Assembly (NCBI GenBank): GCA_947034885.2
Contig: OX344752.2
Location: forward strand, 28,214,386-28,278,385
DNA from: Thuidium tamariscinum
Lineage: Eukaryota; Streptophyta; Bryopsida; Hypnales; Thuidiaceae
Length of the DNA: 64,000 nt
Reading direction: 5' to 3'
The notes beneath the pieces were generated by a model, which was not told the origin of the DNA, made no database searches, and worked only from the letters and a program-made list of their open reading frames with translations. Shown here in pieces: positions 60,363 to 64,000 of this stretch; the stretch's first letter is position 1; every line of letters begins with the position of its first letter. The translations under genes were made by a program, and so were the position numbers.

Positions 60363-63300
60363 TGGAGCCCAAAACTAACGTCTGCAAAGCCACAAGAAAT
60401 TTCCAACAAAAATTCAAAGTTCAAAACGCAGGAGATCGCACGAACGCGAGCGCGAGCAAGGTATACAGTACGGAAGCGACGAGAGCCAAGAAACAGAACC
60501 CTAATTTCGAACCCCCGTTTGCCCCGTAAACCCTGGCTGATCCAGCAGCCCATCGTGCCTCGCATCGGACGGCTACGATAGCCACAACGGTACCCAAAGC
60601 CGCCAAGTCTAGCTTCCAATTAATGCTCTATTAACACTATTACGTGGCATCCAGCCCATCATTGGAGGTGAAATCAATGGCTGACACAAGCCCCCAAGTA
60701 AGAGTAAATACATGGCTGTATACTAAATTAAGCAATGTGAAGGACTTTTTGGACAAGTACTTTTGCCAAAATTGAGACACTCAACTATGCAAACACCCTG
60801 TATAGTAGTTGTACATGTTGCTTTTTCATAGCCTTCAACAGTGTACTAACTATGTACATTGTAGCTAAGGCACCATTTTACAACCCTATGCCCTTTCAAC
60901 TTCAAAATTTGATAACTAATCCAAAAAAGCTCAAAAAATATGAAACGACTTGGGTTAGATGTCAATTCTACTTGTTTTTCAAGGAAATTTTACTGAAAAA
61001 TATTTCTAGAGGTTTTACCTCCCTGAAATTCTGTTTCAGCCCTTAGATGGTCCATTATAGGACCTCTTACCTTACCGTAGTACCCTTCAAAAGCAGGGCT
61101 AGCTGCAATAGGAAAAGAAAATCCAAGTTAACATAGAGTAAGCTTAGAACGACCCTTGGCTTCAAACGAGGAGAAGACGCTCCTCCAGCGAGGATTTGTA
61201 CGTCACTTGCTTGTGTACCTACGCTCCACGCATTACCCACTGCAAGGCCGGAAAATAATGGCCCTTGCATGACTCCCACCTCCTCAAAATCATGGCACAG
61301 CTCCAAGAAGGAAGCTAGCTCGCTAGCTACTGTAGTAACTTCGTTCAAGAAGTGAGTGCCGTGCGTTCAACATGTTGAAACTAACTCACTCCAGTAGTCT
61401 ACTCTAGATGAAACGTTACTTTCACGGTGTGGGTGAAATTCCATGCTACGGAGATGCCAAACTATCAATGCAATATGGATCCATTCGATGATTGAAAGTG
61501 CTGACAGTGACAAACGCTGGACCCCCAGGTTTTTTTTATTAATGAATTGCGTCGAGGTGTAGCTGTCTAGCTGCTGATCGAGGTGCTACAATTAATACTC
61601 TGTAGCTTTGTCACGTACCAAAGTCACAAGCTTGCACAAACTTAATCGTTATCAAATCGATCTACAGGATAGGAGGGACAACAGGAGCACTAACTTACAG
61701 AGCAGCCTCAAGAAGACCTAGCTTAGCTTGGCGTTTTGTTGAATGGGTTATCGACGCCAACAGATTAATTAAATCCTCCGCAAGCAAGCTGGTAATAAGG
61801 AAAGTCTACTATAATAAACAGCGCACCCAAAACCGACACAACGTACCGTTGTTGTACATGTGATGTCCTTAAATGCAGGATTCTTTTACTTAATGTCAAT
61901 TCTTTAGTTTGTTAGGTTTAAGTGTACTTACGTCATAGAGTACCTTCAAGTATTTACAAAACCAGAGTCCAATCAGATCAACTCGTAAGTGACAAACTCG
62001 TGATTACAAGTCAGTTCTGCATATATAGATCCGAAGCAGGACGGGTAGGTAGCACAACCTCGGAGTCATTCCGATCCTATGAAAAATCCAGCTTGCTCCG
62101 CTCCATAGAGTTCGTGATTTACGAGGGTCTTCCATGCCAAGAGCACCTTCGAGTTACAGCAGGGGTCATCATCTGCGCGCGGGGAGTTCAAAGCATCAAT
62201 CGGACCTGGAGAATTGAAGGAAATCCGATAATAGGGCTCTAGATTTCCTCTTCAATCCTAGGTCCCTCTATAGTAAAAAAACTAGGCAAGCAATCATAAA
62301 TAAACGTCACATGGTCCCTTCAACAAAGGAGGGGCCATGCCATGAGCAGAGTGCACCTTGCCTTGTGTACCTACGTTTACTTGAAGAAAAAAATGTAAGG
62401 TAATCGAGGGTCAATGGAAAGCAACTCCAATTACACTGAGTGAAGTTTGATCCGTTAAGGAGTACAATAATGGAAGCGATGAACGTCACAACAGTACCTG
62501 GGGTGAGTGAGAGAGACAGAGATAGAGAGAGGGAGAGGGAGAGAGCTCCAACTTACAGTGCGTATGGTACAGCCACGTCCAAAACCCATGTTGGGTGGAC
62601 AGCAACAGCGAATTATTCAGGGGCATGCACTGAATTGAAGTAGTCGGAGCTGATCCCACGAAGAATCTTCTTTGAAGGGCGACCTTTGGAATTCTCAGAA
62701 TGAGTGGTTGCACTGTGTCGCAATTCCTCGGAATGATCGAGTAGCAGCACTGTTTCACAATTCCCCAGAATGAGTAGTTGCACTGTGTCACCTGCCAACA
62801 ACAAGTGTGTGTTTCCGGCGATGAGAAGCTAGCTATCTGCAGTCACTGTGCTTAAAAGGTCAGGATAGCCGCGCGTTGCCACACAAATTGGAGTACTGTC
62901 GAGCAATTACAACATAGTGGGCCGCATTAAAAACAAGTTTTCTTCTCAGGAGCTCGCAGATGTGGTAAGCGAAGGAGCGCTTCCAGCGTACTCTACAGCA
63001 TGCAACTAGAAGCTGCTTCTGCTCAAGCATTGTTGTAACTGGGACTGGTTTGCACTCGGTTCACGATACCTCGTTGCGCTTCTATTCAATGGTCCTCGTC
63101 CCTGTTTCATTCTCTAGAGTGCAATGCAAATTAACATAGACTGCTCGTTGTAGCTTTGATTTTGGGGTTGGTAACGAATGCACCGTGATCACCGTAACCT
63201 TGTGTCACCGTTGGACGTTACATCCAGCTTCAAAGTGGTGGGGACTGGCGCGGGCAAGATTGGAGGGGCAGCTCCGAAGTCGTCCCATCTCCACAAAGCT

Positions 63301-63632
63301 GTCAAGTGCACAAGAGCTCTGCAGTTCGATGTTGCATAAAATTGGTCCCCCAATTTGAAATCCAGTCAAAACTCAGGTATGCAGTCACCCCAATCAGTGC
63401 ACGGACTGCTAACACAGTCTGGATCACAGGCACTCAAATCTCCTTTATTTTTATATCCCTCTCTGAGACAACATTCTAGAATATTCTGCAAACTTGCCAC
63501 AAAATGATTGACGATAGCACATCTGTAAGTAAGGTGGTAAGATCCAAAGAGGTTTGAGTGTGTTGGGCTTTCGGAACAGAGCAAACTTCGCCATGGCGCA
63601 TCTGGAAGCCCGCATGGTCCGACTTAGATTGA
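60363..63632. other. Intergenic region with no confident gene
   Basis: Small features only: a GA-rich tract at about 62505-62547; about three degenerate units containing GAATGAGTNGTTGCACTGTGTC at 62690-62792; and a minus-strand open frame at 61067-61348 (ASELASFLELCHDFEEVGVM, FSGLAVGNAW) that reads like protein but has no recognised family and no clear splice context. The last part is probably the promoter or leader of the gene starting at 63663. Confidence 0.45.
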
Positions 63633-63662
63633 AGGAGGATTGAAGCATTCGAATCCCTGAAG

Positions 63663-64000
63663 ATGGGGCGTAGCAAGTCTCCACAGAGGATGCCGTCGGC
63701 TAGAAACAGGCTGGAAGCGCTCTACAGCGACGTAGTGCAACAGCTGGAGCAGCTGCAGTTTCCGAACCTCCGAAAAACGGCTAAACAGTACTTCCAGTCT
63801 ACAGAAGTGAAGGGATGGATTCGTTCCAACAGTAAGAAATCGACCGAAACTAAGAAATCGACTCCCCATGCGGATGCAAAGGTACAAGAGCGTTTGAAGC
63901 AACCAAGCATGCCACCTAACCTTCCGGAACATCACCGGCAATGCTTACCATACCACTCCGTCGATTCGGAGTGTCGAGCTTTTCCAAGACATTGGATAGG
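63663..64000 (+). CDS. 5' part of an unidentified gene running off the right edge
   Basis: From ATG 63663 the frame stays open for 112 codons to the end of the window; an in-frame TGA lies 33 bases upstream. The start reads MGRSKSPQRMPSARNRLEAL, followed by a short amphipathic helix region (YSDVVQQLEQLQFPNLRKTA) and a Lys/Ser/Thr-rich stretch (SNSKKSTETKKSTP). Composition is protein-like and the third codon positions are GC-richer than surrounding DNA. I do not recognise the family. The opposite strand is also open for about 100 codons, but its translation is rich in Leu, Phe, Arg and Cys and looks like a shadow. Confidence 0.5.
   Translation, partial: MGRSKSPQRMPSARNRLEALYSDVVQQLEQLQFPNLRKTAKQYFQSTEVKGWIRSNSKKSTETKKSTPHADAKVQERLKQPSMPPNLPEHHRQCLPYHSVDSECRAFPRHWI

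Noticed and set aside
62440-62643. Open frame containing an Arg/Glu/Asp run
   Set aside because: The run is a translation of a GA microsatellite; no supporting gene structure was seen.
1-64000. tRNA, rRNA or organelle-derived DNA
   Set aside because: No cloverleaf, rRNA core word or organelle gene was recognised on either strand; a dedicated scan was not possible.

Overview
This window looks like nuclear DNA of a land plant. It holds a spliced cytosolic ribosomal protein gene (eS1), a spliced TIM22 mitochondrial import gene and a long P-class pentatricopeptide repeat (PPR) gene. Telo-box-like AAACCCTAA motifs lie upstream of them, and long AT-rich repeat deserts separate them. The species cannot be named from the sequence. 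The style of the mobile genes (DUF7869-type protein, FCP1-like HAD proteins) would suit a bryophyte, lycophyte or fern, but that is inference.

Layout. (1) 1-11 kb is a GC- and CpG-richer island with two divergent, intron-bearing, mobile-element-like genes. Gene A (minus strand, running off the left edge) encodes a DUF7869/transposase-like protein. Gene B (plus strand) encodes a ParB/sulfiredoxin-like domain, a disordered linker and one or two FCP1-like HAD domains. Introns and flanks of both genes carry about 20 copies of a 19-bp dyad, TATCGGCTGGCAGCCGATA. Almost every clear intron has one near its middle. The reading frames are interrupted only by TAG. (2) 11-18 kb is non-coding repeat-type DNA with tandem duplications and small inverted-repeat elements. 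(3) 18.4-22.1 kb is the PPR gene. (4) 22-30.6 kb is repeats: a 0.6-kb direct repeat pair and nested TTAA-flanked elements. (5) 30.6-32.9 kb is eS1 and 35.5-37.7 kb is TIM22, both on the minus strand. A 234-bp MITE sits just upstream of TIM22. (6) 38-47.8 kb is an AT-rich repeat desert with a large degenerate inverted repeat. (7) 48.3-52.2 kb is a decayed DDE-type transposase-like gene (C) whose large intron holds a foldback CACTA-type MITE. (8) 52.4-57.0 kb is a large inverted repeat with minisatellite arrays in its arms, joining the 3' flanks of genes C and D. (9) 57.2-60.4 kb is gene D (minus strand), a decayed coiled-coil/zinc-finger gene. (10) 63.66 kb to the right edge is the open 5' part of an unidentified gene.

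The host genes are ordinary housekeeping functions: translation, mitochondrial protein import and organelle RNA metabolism. The unusual material is the 1-11 kb element. Its evenly placed intronic dyads and TAG-only interruptions are the observations most worth following up.
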